Part shown: positions 21,256 to 29,729 of the stretch, piece by piece
Position numbering within the stretch: position 1 is the first letter of the stretch
Layout: each line of letters begins with the position of its first letter
From: Solirubrobacteraceae bacterium
Lineage (GTDB): Bacteria > Actinomycetota > Thermoleophilia > Solirubrobacterales > Solirubrobacteraceae
DNA: 64,000 nt
NCBI GenBank assembly: GCA_030447785.1
Contig: JAUJOF010000005.1
Coordinates: forward strand, 47,843 to 111,842
Direction: 5' to 3'
Notes under the pieces: model-generated
What the model was told of the DNA's origin: nothing
Databases searched by the model: none
Seen by the model: only the letters and a program-made list of their open reading frames with translations
Position numbers and translations under genes: made by a program

Positions 21256-22040
21256 GGCTCGACCTCCGCGGCGGCGGCCTCGAGATCGGCGAGCCCTGGG
21301 CGCCCGGCCTCACCCAGCCAGAGGAAGGTCTCGCGGTTGCCCTTGGGGCCGGGCAAGCCCGACGAGGCGAAGCCGAGCACGGCCGCGCCCGCCCGCCGCG
21401 CCGCTTCGGCCACGGTCACCATGGCGTTGCGGCGGTCGGCGGCCTCGCGCACCACCCCACCCTTGCCCACGCGCGTGCGACCGACCTCGAACTGCGGTTT
21501 GACGAGGACGAGCGCGTCGAAGGCCGGGGTCGAGCAGGCCAGCAGGGCGGGGAGAACCGTGGTCAGGGAGATGAACGAGACGTCGGCGACAAGGAGGTCG
21601 GGGGCGTAGGGCAGCGCGCCGGGTTGCAGCGCCCGCGCGTTGTGGCGCTCGAGCACGGTGACGCGGGCGTCGGTGCGTACCTCCCACGCCAACTCGCCGT
21701 AGGCGACGTCGAGCGCTACGACGTGGGCGGCGCCCCGCTGGAGCAGGCAGTCGGTGAACCCCCCGGTGGAGGCGCCGACGTCCAGCGCGCGGCGCCCGGC
21801 GACGTCGACGCCCAAGGCGTCGAGCGCGTTGGCCAGCTTGATCCCGCCGCGTGAGACGAACGGCGGCGGGGCCGTGACCTCGACGGACACATCGCCGGCC
21901 ACGAGTTGGCCGGGCTTGTCGGCGCGGCGGCGATCGGAGCCCAGCAGAACCTCCCCGGCCATGATCGAGGCGGCGGCGCGGGTGCGGCTGGCGAACAGGC
22001 CGCGGTCGGCGAGCAGGCTGTCCAGGCGCACGCGGGGCAC
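21252..22040 (-). CDS. tlyA: TlyA-family rRNA (cytidine-2'-O)-methyltransferase
   Basis: A 262-residue protein with an N-terminal S4 RNA-binding domain (RLDSLLADRGLFASRTRAAA) and a C-terminal FtsJ-type SAM methyltransferase (ALDVGASTGGFTDCLLQRGA). TlyA proteins methylate 16S and/or 23S rRNA, and their loss gives capreomycin resistance in mycobacteria; some relatives are called haemolysins. GTG 22040 is the only start giving the S4 N-terminus. First gene of the tlyA-nadK-recN-pyrG run. Confidence 0.94.
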   Translation of the reverse strand: MPRVRLDSLLADRGLFASRTRAAASIMAGEVLLGSDRRRADKPGQLVAGDVSVEVTAPPPFVSRGGIKLANALDALGVDVAGRRALDVGASTGGFTDCLLQRGAAHVVALDVAYGELAWEVRTDARVTVLERHNARALQPGALPYAPDLLVADVSFISLTTVLPALLACSTPAFDALVLVKPQFEVGRTRVGKGGVVREAADRRNAMVTVAEAARRAGAAVLGFASSGLPGPKGNRETFLWLGEAGRPGLADLEAAAAEVEP

Positions 22041-22323
22041 GGCGGAAGACTAGGTGCGTGCGCGTGGCGACCCGGATGCGCTGTGCGCATCCGCACGAGG
22101 ACGTGGTCGAAGGCGACCGGTGTGCGTGGTGTCACACCAGAACGCCTTTTGGCCGGGCATCATTCGCATGGCGATGAGCGCAGTGTCGCCCATCACCCAC
22201 TTTCCGCAGAGATCAGCAGCAAGACTCATCACATAGCAGCATCTCTCCTCCCCGGAACGGCCCGCCTCTGGCGGGCCGTTTCATTTGGGCTGCCGTCATC
22301 ATCCCATCACCGGCCCGTCCTCC
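22041..22323. other. intergenic region, possible small RNA
   Basis: A 283-base gap between tlyA and the MepA-like gene. It is less GC-rich than the rest, especially 22131-22250, and neither strand carries a convincing protein. It contains an imperfect GGTGTG...CACACC inverted repeat near 22118-22140 and ends in a strong hairpin on the plus strand. A plus-strand small RNA reading from about 22110 to the hairpin would explain this, but no promoter is obvious. It must also hold the tlyA promoter on the minus strand. Confidence 0.35.
22256..22280 (+). terminator. strong stem-loop
   Basis: An 11-bp perfect stem AACGGCCCGCC / GGCGGGCCGTT with loop TCT. On the plus strand it is followed by TTCATTTGG, the most intrinsic-terminator-like tail in this half of the window. 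On the minus strand it lies 44 bases after the MepA-like stop and could also end that transcript. Confidence 0.75.
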
Positions 22324-23055
22324 TCACCGCGGGCTGATCCTGATGTGCACGTGGTCGTTGTGGAGTGGGATCTGCTGCACCACGCGCGGGGGGCCCTCGA
22401 CGCCCACGTCGAAGCCCACGAAGGCGAAGCGCACCTCGGGCTGGGCCACGAAGGCATCGACGAGCTCCTGGGTGAGGCGGCGGTGCACCAGGCTGACCTT
22501 CCACGGCTCGCGCTGGCGTCCGTCGTGGCGGGGGTAGAGGATGTCGACGTCGAGCCCGTTCTGGTGGGAGGCGGGGCCCAACCCGCCGTACCGGCGACCG
22601 AAGGGTCCGCCCCGGGGCAGGCTGAGGTCGCCGACGAGCACCCGCGGGGCGCCGGGGTTCGCACGGCGGTACTCGCGCAGGCCGCGGCGGATCACCGCGA
22701 GCAGCCGCTGGGTGGCGAAGCGCCGCCACTGGCGGTTGGGCCGGCGGTGCAGGATGGGATCCCAGGAGACGAGGTCGCGGCCCTCGTCGGGCAGCATCAC
22801 GCCGTTGAGCAGACGGCCGTCGTGGGGCCTGCCCACCGCACGGGAGGCCGGGCCACGTGTGCTCGTGTGCGCCGTGCGGGGCACGGCTCCGGGGGCCGTG
22901 GGGACCTTGCTCACCGCGGGCGCCATGTCCAGCTGCAACGGCTGGATGCGCCCCACCCGCTCGTGCGCTTGGAAGGCCTTCACCGCGCCGGGGCCCAGCC
23001 CGCCGACCACGGCCGTGACGATGACGAGTTGGACCAGGCGGCCGAACGCGTCCAC
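22324..23055 (-). CDS. MepA-like penicillin-insensitive murein endopeptidase (M74)
   Basis: A 243-residue protein with one N-terminal hydrophobic segment (residues 5-28) and a C-terminal peptidase domain. The family signatures are LPRGGPFGRRYGGLG, SHQNGLDVD (zinc His and Asp) and HNDHVHIR (zinc His). MepA enzymes cut D-Ala-mDAP cross-links in peptidoglycan. It likely acts outside the membrane, anchored by its N-terminal helix. The start is GTG 23055. It stands as a single-gene unit. Confidence 0.88.
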   Translation of the reverse strand: MDAFGRLVQLVIVTAVVGGLGPGAVKAFQAHERVGRIQPLQLDMAPAVSKVPTAPGAVPRTAHTSTRGPASRAVGRPHDGRLLNGVMLPDEGRDLVSWDPILHRRPNRQWRRFATQRLLAVIRRGLREYRRANPGAPRVLVGDLSLPRGGPFGRRYGGLGPASHQNGLDVDILYPRHDGRQREPWKVSLVHRRLTQELVDAFVAQPEVRFAFVGFDVGVEGPPRVVQQIPLHNDHVHIRISPR

Positions 23056-23263
23056 GTGCCTACTGATAGCCGATGTAGGACGGCACGGGCGCGGGGCGCT
23101 GCAGGCGGTGGCCGTCGCAGCACGGCGGTGATGAGGGCGCGCCCCACCGCGCCCCGAGAGCTCTGCTCATCCTCCCCACGGCGGGGCAGGGTAGTCGGCT
23201 CCGGCGACGATTCGCGCCGCTAGCCACGCCCGCGGCCGTGGAATCACCCCGACGAGGGACGCC

Positions 23264-23342
23264 GAGGCGGCCAGGTGGGGCGCAGCGAACGAAGCGAGCC
23301 GTGGGAGGAGGGCCCAGGTCGCGGTAGCGACACCTCGTCCTA
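23264..23342 (-). repeat. 3'-end repeat element shared with the ftsH terminator
   Basis: Reading the minus strand from the TAG stop at 23342-23340, the sequence continues GAGGTGTCGCTACCGCGACC and later CCACCTGGCCGCCTC. The same boxes follow the ftsH TAG at 58499 on the plus strand. The first box forms a GTCGC/GCGAC hairpin. The remaining part of the 284-base gap 23056-23339 has no convincing gene. Confidence 0.6.
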
Positions 23343-24130
23343 GGGCGAGACCGCCAGCACGGCGACGGGCCGCATGCCCGCCGAGCGGGCGCGGATGGGG
23401 TACCGGCCGGGCTCCTCCACGACGACGCTGAAGCGCGAGATCACCCCGGGACCGGCCTGCACGGTGAGGCCCAGGCCCTCCAGCACCACCTCGTCGGGGA
23501 CGTCGGAGCGCACGCCCAGGGCGACGCGGTCGCCGGCGGTCGCGGTGATGGTCTGCGCCCCGCCCACGGGCGCCCCGGTGCGGACCTGGATCAGGCCCGA
23601 GACGTCGGCCTCCACGGCCGCACCGGGGCCGACGAGCGCCAGCTCGCGCGGGGCCAGCGGCTGGGGCGCCACGCCCTGCGCGCGCAGCGGCGCCTCGCCG
23701 CAGGCCACCCGCGGGTTGCCCTGCGCCCCGCCGCCGCGCGAGAAGACGGTCACCGCGAGACGGCCTGCGCCGGGCGCGGGCGCCGAGAGGCGCCCGAAGG
23801 CCACGCCGTTGGGACCGGCGACGAGCTCGCGGGAGGACACGCCCGGGGGCGCCGGCGGGGCGTCGGCCCGCGGGGCTCCGGGGGGACTCGCCGTCCTTCG
23901 CGCTGGGCACGTCTTCCCCACCTCCACCCGGTGGTGGCTGCCGGGGCGCAGGCCCCACACGGCGAGCGGCCCGCGGACCTCGCCGTCGGTGCGCCCCACT
24001 GCCGCCAGGCCGACGGGACCCCGGCCTCGACGGGGCGCAGCTCCACGGCGGCGGGGACCGCCTCCTCTGCGCCGGCGCACCCGACGAGGCCGAGCGCGAG
24101 GGCGCCCAGCGCCGCGGCCGACCGTCTCAC
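23340..24130 (-). pseudogene. cupredoxin-like lipoprotein gene with an apparent frameshift
   Basis: GTG 24130 begins a lipoprotein signal (ALGALALGLVGCAG, lipobox LVGC) in one frame. After VELRPVEAGV, near the CCCC run at 24019-24022, the coding signal moves by one base to another frame, which continues as a good protein to TAG 23340. That part ends in a degenerate cupredoxin-like domain (GDRVALGVRSDVPDEVVLEG). One base missing from the homopolymer would restore about 263 residues. This may be a sequencing error or a true mutation. The start overlaps the hydrolase stop (GTGA). Confidence 0.7.
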
Positions 24131-25258
24131 GCGGCCAGCAGCGTGCGCATCCGCGCAGCGGCCTCGTCCAGCGCGGCATGGGCGTCGTCGAGCATCCCCG
24201 CAGGCGCAGGAAGCCGTGGACCATGCCCGCCCACACCCGCACGTCGACCTGCACGCCGGCGGCGCGCAGGCGCTCGGCGTAGTCCAGGCCGTCGTCACGC
24301 AGCGGGTCGAGCTCGGCCTGCACGATCACCGCGGGGGCAGCCCCGCGAGGTCGGGGGCGCGCAGCGGCGAGGCGTCGGGGGTACGGGCGGCACCCTCGGG
24401 CGCGTAGGCGTCCCAGTACCAGCGCATCTGATCGCGCGTCAGGACGTACCCCTCCGCCAGCTCCACGGCCGAGGCGGTGGCCAGCGCGCCGTCCAGGGCG
24501 GGGTAGACCAGCAGCTGCGCGCGCAGGGCCGGGTGGGAGGGGTCGGAATGATCGCGCGCGCGACGAGCCAGCGCCGCGGCGAGATTGCCCCCCGCGCTGT
24601 CGCCGCCGACGGCCAGGCGGTCGGGAGCGGCGCCCAGCGAGCTCGCCCGATCTCGCATCCAGGCCAGGACCGTCCCCGCGTCGTCCAGCCCGGCCGGGAA
24701 GCGGTGCTCGGGCGCCAGGCGGGAGTCGGCCGAGACCACGATGGCCTGCACGCGGTTGGCCAGCGCGCGGCACAGCGCGTCGACGCCGTCCAGGTCGCCC
24801 ACGACCCAGCCGCCGCCGTGCAGGTAGAGCAGCGCGGGGAGCGCCGCGCGCGGGCCGGGCGGATCCAGGGCCCCCACACCCTGGTCGATGCCGGCGCCGT
24901 CCCGGCCGGCGTGCGGCGCGTCATCCCGGGGCCGGGCCCCGGCGCCCCCGCCGCCGGGGCGCCCCGCGTCACTCCCTCGCTCGACGGCCGGCACGTACAA
25001 CCGCACCGCCACGCCGCCGGCGTCCTCGTCGCGCACCTCGGCCACCGGCTCGCGCGGGCCGGTGCGCAGCTCGGTGATCAGGCGGTAGGCCGCACGCGCC
25101 TCCCCCACGTCGTCGGGCGGCGGGCGGTCGCCCTCGAGCAGGAGGTCACGCACCTGCGGGTGGGCACGCGCCAGGCGCTCCTCCAGAGAAGGCGCCCCCG
25201 CGGCGGGAGTGCCTGCGGGGGCCCGCCTCGGTCGGCCGCCCTGGCCCCCGTCCGTCAC
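24127..25258 (-). pseudogene. alpha/beta hydrolase (HSL/Lip family) with two apparent frameshifts
   Basis: The reading frame from GTG 25258 holds a hormone-sensitive-lipase-type esterase: LYLHGGGWVVGDLDG (oxyanion HGGG), GGDSAGGNLAAALA (nucleophile Ser). It stops early at 24326 after LAGLPPR. The catalytic Asp (QAELDPLRDDGLDY) and His (WAGMVHGFLRLRG) continue in a second frame, and the true tail (MLDDAHAALDEAA...TLLAA) in a third, ending at TGA 24127. The switches lie at GGGGG 24333-24337 and CCCC 24196-24199. Each is mended by one extra base, giving about 377 residues. Start overlaps dxs stop (GTGA). Confidence 0.8.
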
Positions 25259-27204
25259 GCCACCGCGGAGCGCTCGCCGACCGCGCTGAGGATGCGCTCG
25301 GCGATCCGCTCGCCGGTGTAGCCGACCTCGTGGTGCAGCAGGGCCGGCTTGCCGTGGGTGACGTAGCGATCCGGGAGGCCGACGCGCAGCACGCGCGGCA
25401 GCTCCAGCCCCGCGTCGTTGAGGTTCTCCCACACGCCCGAGCCGAAGCCTCCGGCCAGCACGCCCTCCTCCACGGTGACCAGCAGCTCGTGCTCGGCGGC
25501 CAGCTGGGCCAGCAGCGCCCCGTCCAGCGGCTTGGCGAAGCGGGCGTCGGCCACGGTGACCGCCATCCCCTGCTCGGCGAGCAGATCCGCCGCCTGCAGG
25601 CCCTTCTGCACGCCGGTCCCATAGCCCACGATGGCCACGCGCCGGCCCTCGCGCAGGACCTGGCCGGTGCCCAGCTCGATCGCGTGGGGCTCGTCGGGCA
25701 ACCCGACGCCGACCGCCTCGCCGCGCGGGTAGCGCAGCGCGATCGGCCCGTCGTCGTAGGTCAGCGCCGTGCGCAGCATGTGCACGAGCATGGCCTCGTC
25801 GCGCGGGGCCATCAGCACGATGTTGGGCAGCGCGCGCAGGTAGGCGATGTCGAAGACGCCGTGGTGGGTGGGTCCGTCGTCGCCGACCAGCCCGGCGCGG
25901 TCCATGGCGAAGACCACGTTGAGCGACTGCAGGCACACGTCGTGGACGATCTGGTCGAAGGCGCGCTGCAGGAAGGTCGAGTAGATGGCCGCCACGGGCT
26001 TGGCGCCCTCCAGGGCGAGCCCCGAGGCGAACAGGATCGCCTGCTGCTCGGCGATGCCCACGTCGTAGTAGCGCTCGGGCAGGGCCTTCTGCAGGATGTT
26101 CATCCCGGTGCCGGAGTTCATCGCCGCGGTGATCCCCAGCACGCGGGAGTCGCGGCGACACTCCTCGACCAGGGCGTCCCCGAAGATCTTCGTGTACTGG
26201 GCGGGCGCCGGGTTGGCGTCCTTGCCCGCGGGCCGGGGGACGGGCTTGGCGGGCGCGCGGTTGGCGATGGAGTTGGGCTTGGCGGCATGCCACTTCTCCA
26301 TGCCCTCCAGCCCGCCGTCCTCGGCGGGAGCGAAGCCCTTTCCCTTCACGGTGGCGATGTGCACCACCACGGGACGCTCGGCGTCCAGGGCCTGGCGCAG
26401 CGCGCTGCGCAGCTGGCGGGTGTCGTGGCCGTCGATGACGCCCATGTAGGCCCAGTCGAGCTCCTCCCACCACAGGTTGGGTGCCCAGAAGGCCTTGATG
26501 GACTCCTTGAGCTGGGGGCCCAGGCGCTCGAGCGCGTGGCCGATGCCACCGGGCAGCTCCGCGAGGTTCTTCTCCACCTCCTCGCGCGCATGCCACAGCT
26601 TGGGGTTGAGGCGCATGCGGTTGAAGTAGCCGCTCAGCGCGCCGACGTTGGGCGAGATCGACATGCCGTTGTCGTTGAGCACCACCACGATCGGCGTGCC
26701 CAGCCCGCCGGCCTGTGAGATGGCCTCGAAGGCTACGCCGCCGGTCATGGCGCCGTCGCCGGCCACCGCGACGACCTTGCCCGCCCGCGGCTCGCCACGG
26801 CGGCGCATGGCCTCCTTGAGCCCGACCGCATAGCCGATCGACGTGGAGGCGTGGCCCGCCCCCATGATGTCGTGCTCGCTCTCGTGGATCGCACAGAAGG
26901 GGGCGAGGCCCTCGTACTGGCGAATGGTGGCCAGCGCGTCGCGCCGGCCGGTGAGCACCTTGTGGGGATAGGCCTGGTGGCCGACGTCCCACAGGATCTT
27001 GTCGCGCGGGGAGTCCAGCAGCGAGTGCAGTGCGACCGCCAGCTCGCAGGTCCCCAGGTTGGCGCCGAAGTGCCCGCCGATCTCACCGACCGTGTCGATG
27101 ATGTGCTCGCGCACCTCCTGGGCGATCCGCGCGAGCTGCTCCTCGGACAGGCCGTGGAGATCCTGGGGGCGGTCGATGCGGTCGAGGAGGCGGGCGGGGC
27201 TCAT
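25255..27204 (-). CDS. dxs: 1-deoxy-D-xylulose-5-phosphate synthase
   Basis: A 649-residue thiamine-diphosphate enzyme joining pyruvate and glyceraldehyde 3-phosphate, the first step of the MEP isoprenoid pathway. Motifs in order: DVGHQAYPHKVLTGR, GDGAMTGG with the later ND of the ThDP site (VVLNDNGMSIS), DVGIAEQQA, and DRAGLVGDDGPTHHG. ATG 27204 gives the usual N-terminus (LLDRIDRPQDLHGLSEEQL). It lies 22 bases after ispA, so precursor synthesis and prenyl chain formation are co-transcribed. Confidence 0.97.
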   Translation of the reverse strand: MSPARLLDRIDRPQDLHGLSEEQLARIAQEVREHIIDTVGEIGGHFGANLGTCELAVALHSLLDSPRDKILWDVGHQAYPHKVLTGRRDALATIRQYEGLAPFCAIHESEHDIMGAGHASTSIGYAVGLKEAMRRRGEPRAGKVVAVAGDGAMTGGVAFEAISQAGGLGTPIVVVLNDNGMSISPNVGALSGYFNRMRLNPKLWHAREEVEKNLAELPGGIGHALERLGPQLKESIKAFWAPNLWWEELDWAYMGVIDGHDTRQLRSALRQALDAERPVVVHIATVKGKGFAPAEDGGLEGMEKWHAAKPNSIANRAPAKPVPRPAGKDANPAPAQYTKIFGDALVEECRRDSRVLGITAAMNSGTGMNILQKALPERYYDVGIAEQQAILFASGLALEGAKPVAAIYSTFLQRAFDQIVHDVCLQSLNVVFAMDRAGLVGDDGPTHHGVFDIAYLRALPNIVLMAPRDEAMLVHMLRTALTYDDGPIALRYPRGEAVGVGLPDEPHAIELGTGQVLREGRRVAIVGYGTGVQKGLQAADLLAEQGMAVTVADARFAKPLDGALLAQLAAEHELLVTVEEGVLAGGFGSGVWENLNDAGLELPRVLRVGLPDRYVTHGKPALLHHEVGYTGERIAERILSAVGERSAVA

Positions 27205-27226
27205 GGGATCGAGGCTAGAAGGGTCA

Positions 27227-28177
27227 CTAGTCCTGACGGGTGAGGATGAAGTCGGTGATCTGCTCCAGCTCGGGCGCTCCGGCGGGCGCGGCGCCCGCCA
27301 GCGCGGCGCGGGCGTTGCGATGTGACTCGGAGGCCAGTCCACGAGCGCCCTCGACCCCGTGCTCGGTCACGTAGGTGCGCTTGCCGTGGCGCTCGTCGCT
27401 GCCCCGGGGCTTGCCCAGGGCGTCGTCGGTCCCGGTGACGTCGAGGATGTCGTCCACGATCTGGAAGAGCACGCCTAGTTCCGCCGCGAAGTCCCGGAAG
27501 TGCATTGTGACAGTCTGGTTCGCGCCGGCCAGGAGGAGTACGCCCTCCACCGAGGCACAGATCAGGCGCCCCGTCTTGAGCCCGTGCAGGCGGCGCAGCA
27601 GCAGCGCGCCCTCCATCCCCTCAGGCGCGCCGCCGTCGACGTCGAGGTACTGACCGCCCACCATCCCGTCCACGCCCGTGGCGCCGGCCAGGCGACCGAC
27701 CGCGCGCAGCACGTCGGCGGGCTCGCCGGCCTGCTGGGTGAGCACCAGCCGGAAGGCCTCGGCGTACAGGCCGTCGCCGGCCAGGATGGCCACGTCCTCG
27801 CCGAAGACCTTGTGGTTGGTGGGTCGTCCACGGCGCAGGTCGTCGTCGTCCATGGCGGGCAGGTCGTCGTGGATGAGCGAGTAGGTGTGGATGAGCTCCA
27901 CCGCCGCGGCGTAGGGCAGGACGTCGCGCTCGTCGTGCCCCAGCGCGCGGGCGGTGGCCAGCGAGAGGACCGGGCGGATGCGCTTGCCGCCGGCCAGCAG
28001 CGAGTAGCGCATCGCCTCCTCCAGGCCGCGGGTGAGGTGGTCGGGGTCGCTGAAGCGAAGCCCGGCCAGGTAGGCGTCGACGGTGGCCCGCAGCGCCTCG
28101 GGGTAGGCGGCGCGGCCCGCGCCACGATCGGTCGATTCCCGCCGCTGAGCGATGCTGATCGACCGATCGTCGCTCAC
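27227..28177 (-). CDS. ispA: polyprenyl (farnesyl/geranylgeranyl) diphosphate synthase
   Basis: A 316-residue trans-isoprenyl diphosphate synthase. The first Asp-rich motif is DDLPAMDDDD, the second DDILDVTG, and the substrate-binding GGKRIRP is present. The residues before the first motif (IHTYSLIH) fit a farnesyl or geranylgeranyl chain length; the exact product cannot be fixed. GTG 28177 overlaps the xseB stop (GTGA). Its place in xseB-ispA-dxs is the widespread bacterial order. Confidence 0.94.
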   Translation of the reverse strand: MSDDRSISIAQRRESTDRGAGRAAYPEALRATVDAYLAGLRFSDPDHLTRGLEEAMRYSLLAGGKRIRPVLSLATARALGHDERDVLPYAAAVELIHTYSLIHDDLPAMDDDDLRRGRPTNHKVFGEDVAILAGDGLYAEAFRLVLTQQAGEPADVLRAVGRLAGATGVDGMVGGQYLDVDGGAPEGMEGALLLRRLHGLKTGRLICASVEGVLLLAGANQTVTMHFRDFAAELGVLFQIVDDILDVTGTDDALGKPRGSDERHGKRTYVTEHGVEGARGLASESHRNARAALAGAAPAGAPELEQITDFILTRQD

Positions 28178-28371
28178 AGGAGGCTGTCCTGTCCGGGCAG
28201 CGTCTCGCGCCCGGCCTCGCGCGCGCGGCGCTCGAGCTCGACCGAGGCCTGCGAGGCCAGGCCCGCGCAGTCTTCCACGAGCCCGGCGGCGGCGTCGGGG
28301 CTCAGCTCCCCCGAGCGCAGCTGCTCGGCAGCGCGCTCCAGGCGCGTGATGAGGTCGTCCAGCTCAGTCAT
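28174..28371 (-). CDS. xseB: exodeoxyribonuclease VII small subunit
   Basis: A 65-residue helical protein (LDDLITRLERAAEQLRSGEL) matching XseB, which with XseA degrades single-stranded DNA. ATG 28371 overlaps the nusB 3' end by eight bases. The large subunit gene xseA, normally directly upstream, is not in this window. Confidence 0.88.
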   Translation of the reverse strand: MTELDDLITRLERAAEQLRSGELSPDAAAGLVEDCAGLASQASVELERRAREAGRETLPGQDSLL

Positions 28372-28768
28372 CCCCGAGATGCTCTCGCAGGACGGCGGCC
28401 AACACGCCGTTGACGAAGCCGGGCGCGTCGGCGCCGCAGAACGTCTTGGCGATCTCGACCGCCTCGCTGATGGCCCCCTCGGGCGGGATGGGCTGGTCGG
28501 CGGGGATCGCGTCGGGGTGGCGCATCTCGGTGATGGCCGTGCGCAGGATGGCGCGCTCCAGCGGCGCGATCCGCGTGACCGTCCATCCGTAGGCGTGGCG
28601 CTCGACCAGCGCGTCGGCCTCGCCGGCGTGGTCGGCCGCCGCGTGGGCCAGCGCGCGGGTGAAGGGGCGCGCGTCGCGCTCGAAGACGTCGTCCAGCGGC
28701 CGGCCGGTCAGGTCGTGCTGATAGAGCGCGAAGACGGCCGCGCGGCGCTGTTCGGTGCGACGGGACAC
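28364..28768 (-). CDS. nusB: transcription antitermination factor NusB
   Basis: A 134-residue all-helical NusB, which binds boxA RNA with NusE in rRNA antitermination. The N-terminus VSRRTEQRRAAVFALYQHDL and the C-terminal block AISEAVEIAKTFCGADAPGFVNGVL are the family signatures. The start is GTG 28768, four bases after the efp stop. efp-nusB is a conserved actinobacterial pair. Confidence 0.95.
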   Translation of the reverse strand: MSRRTEQRRAAVFALYQHDLTGRPLDDVFERDARPFTRALAHAAADHAGEADALVERHAYGWTVTRIAPLERAILRTAITEMRHPDAIPADQPIPPEGAISEAVEIAKTFCGADAPGFVNGVLAAVLREHLGDD

Positions 28769-28772
28769 ACGC

Positions 28773-29333
28773 CTACACGCGCGACATGTACTCGCCCGTG
28801 GCGGTCTGGATCTTGATGCGGTCGCCCACGTCGACGAACAGCGGGACCGCCACCGTCGCTCCCGTCTCCACGGTGGCCGGCTTGGTGCCCCCGCCCGAGA
28901 CGGTGTCCCCGCGCAGGCCGGGGTCGGCCTGGGTGACCTCGAGCTCCACGGAGGCGGGCAGCTGCAGGTCGGAGGGCCGGTCGTCGATGAACAGCACGTC
29001 GACCTCGTCGCTGGGCCGCGTCCAGCGCAGCGCATCGGCCACGGTCTCCTCGGGGACGGCCATCTGCTCGTAGGAGCCGGTATCCATGAAATGCGCCTCG
29101 GTACCGTCGGCGTAGAGGAACTGCATCTTGCGCGCCTCGGTGCGCACCGCGCGGAACTTCTCGCCGGCGCGGAACGTGCGGTCGATGACCGCGCCGTCAG
29201 AGGCGCGGCGCAGCTTGGTGCGCACGAACGCACCGCCCTTGCCGGGCTTGACGTGCTGGAACTCGAGGATCTTGAAGACGGTCCCCTCGACGTCGATGTG
29301 GTTGCCGTTCTTGAACTGGTTGGTGGAGATCAT
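28773..29333 (-). CDS. efp: elongation factor P
   Basis: A 186-residue EF-P, which relieves ribosome stalling at polyproline. The domain I loop HVKPGKGGAFVRTKL carries the tip lysine that is modified in some bacteria; no modification enzyme is seen here. KOW-like and two OB domains follow, ending KIQTATGEYMSRV. ATG 29333 (MISTNQFKNGNHI) is the family start. Several products encoded here are proline-rich (the pilin-assembly proteins), so EF-P may matter for them. Confidence 0.96.
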   Translation of the reverse strand: MISTNQFKNGNHIDVEGTVFKILEFQHVKPGKGGAFVRTKLRRASDGAVIDRTFRAGEKFRAVRTEARKMQFLYADGTEAHFMDTGSYEQMAVPEETVADALRWTRPSDEVDVLFIDDRPSDLQLPASVELEVTQADPGLRGDTVSGGGTKPATVETGATVAVPLFVDVGDRIKIQTATGEYMSRV

Positions 29334-29458
29334 GCCGCGCTGAAGGCTACCTCCGGTCGTGCCACGGTCCCGCCGACGTGGCCGCACGCGGGCCCGCGCG
29401 TCCGCATGCGCGGACGGCCCGCGGCCGGCTGGACCGCGGGCCATGCCCTACGCCGACG

Positions 29459-29632
29459 TCAGGCCCGGCGCGCTCCGCCGAAGCGTGAGCCCAGGCCGTA
29501 GCCGCCGGTGGGAATGCCGGCCAGCAACACGAGGACCGCGGCGATGATGCCCACGATCGTCGGCAGGCCCAGCGCCACGCACACCGCGTACACGAGGGCC
29601 GCGACCACCACGGCGATGAGGATCCCGATCAT
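29459..29632 (-). CDS. small membrane protein, 57 aa
   Basis: A short gene from ATG 29632 preceded by an excellent ribosome-binding site (AAGGAGA, seven bases upstream). The product has two hydrophobic stretches, ILIAVVVAALVYAVCVAL and TIVGIIAAVLVLLAG, then a Gly-rich GYGLGSRFGG tail with basic residues. It looks like a two-helix inner membrane peptide. Function unknown. It sits between efp and the MBL gene, with about 100 bases on either side, so it is probably its own unit. Confidence 0.75.
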   Translation of the reverse strand: MIGILIAVVVAALVYAVCVALGLPTIVGIIAAVLVLLAGIPTGGYGLGSRFGGARRA

Positions 29633-29729
29633 TGAGATCTCCTTTCTTCTCTCCTCGGGGATTCCATATGTGGTGAGGTTCCCCGGCCGACCATGAGGTC
29701 ATGCTGCTGACGGACGGATGTCCGAGTGG

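Noticed and set aside
22050..22236. Short open frames on both strands
   Set aside because: Poor codon bias, no ribosome site, and no familiar sequence; the region is better described as intergenic.
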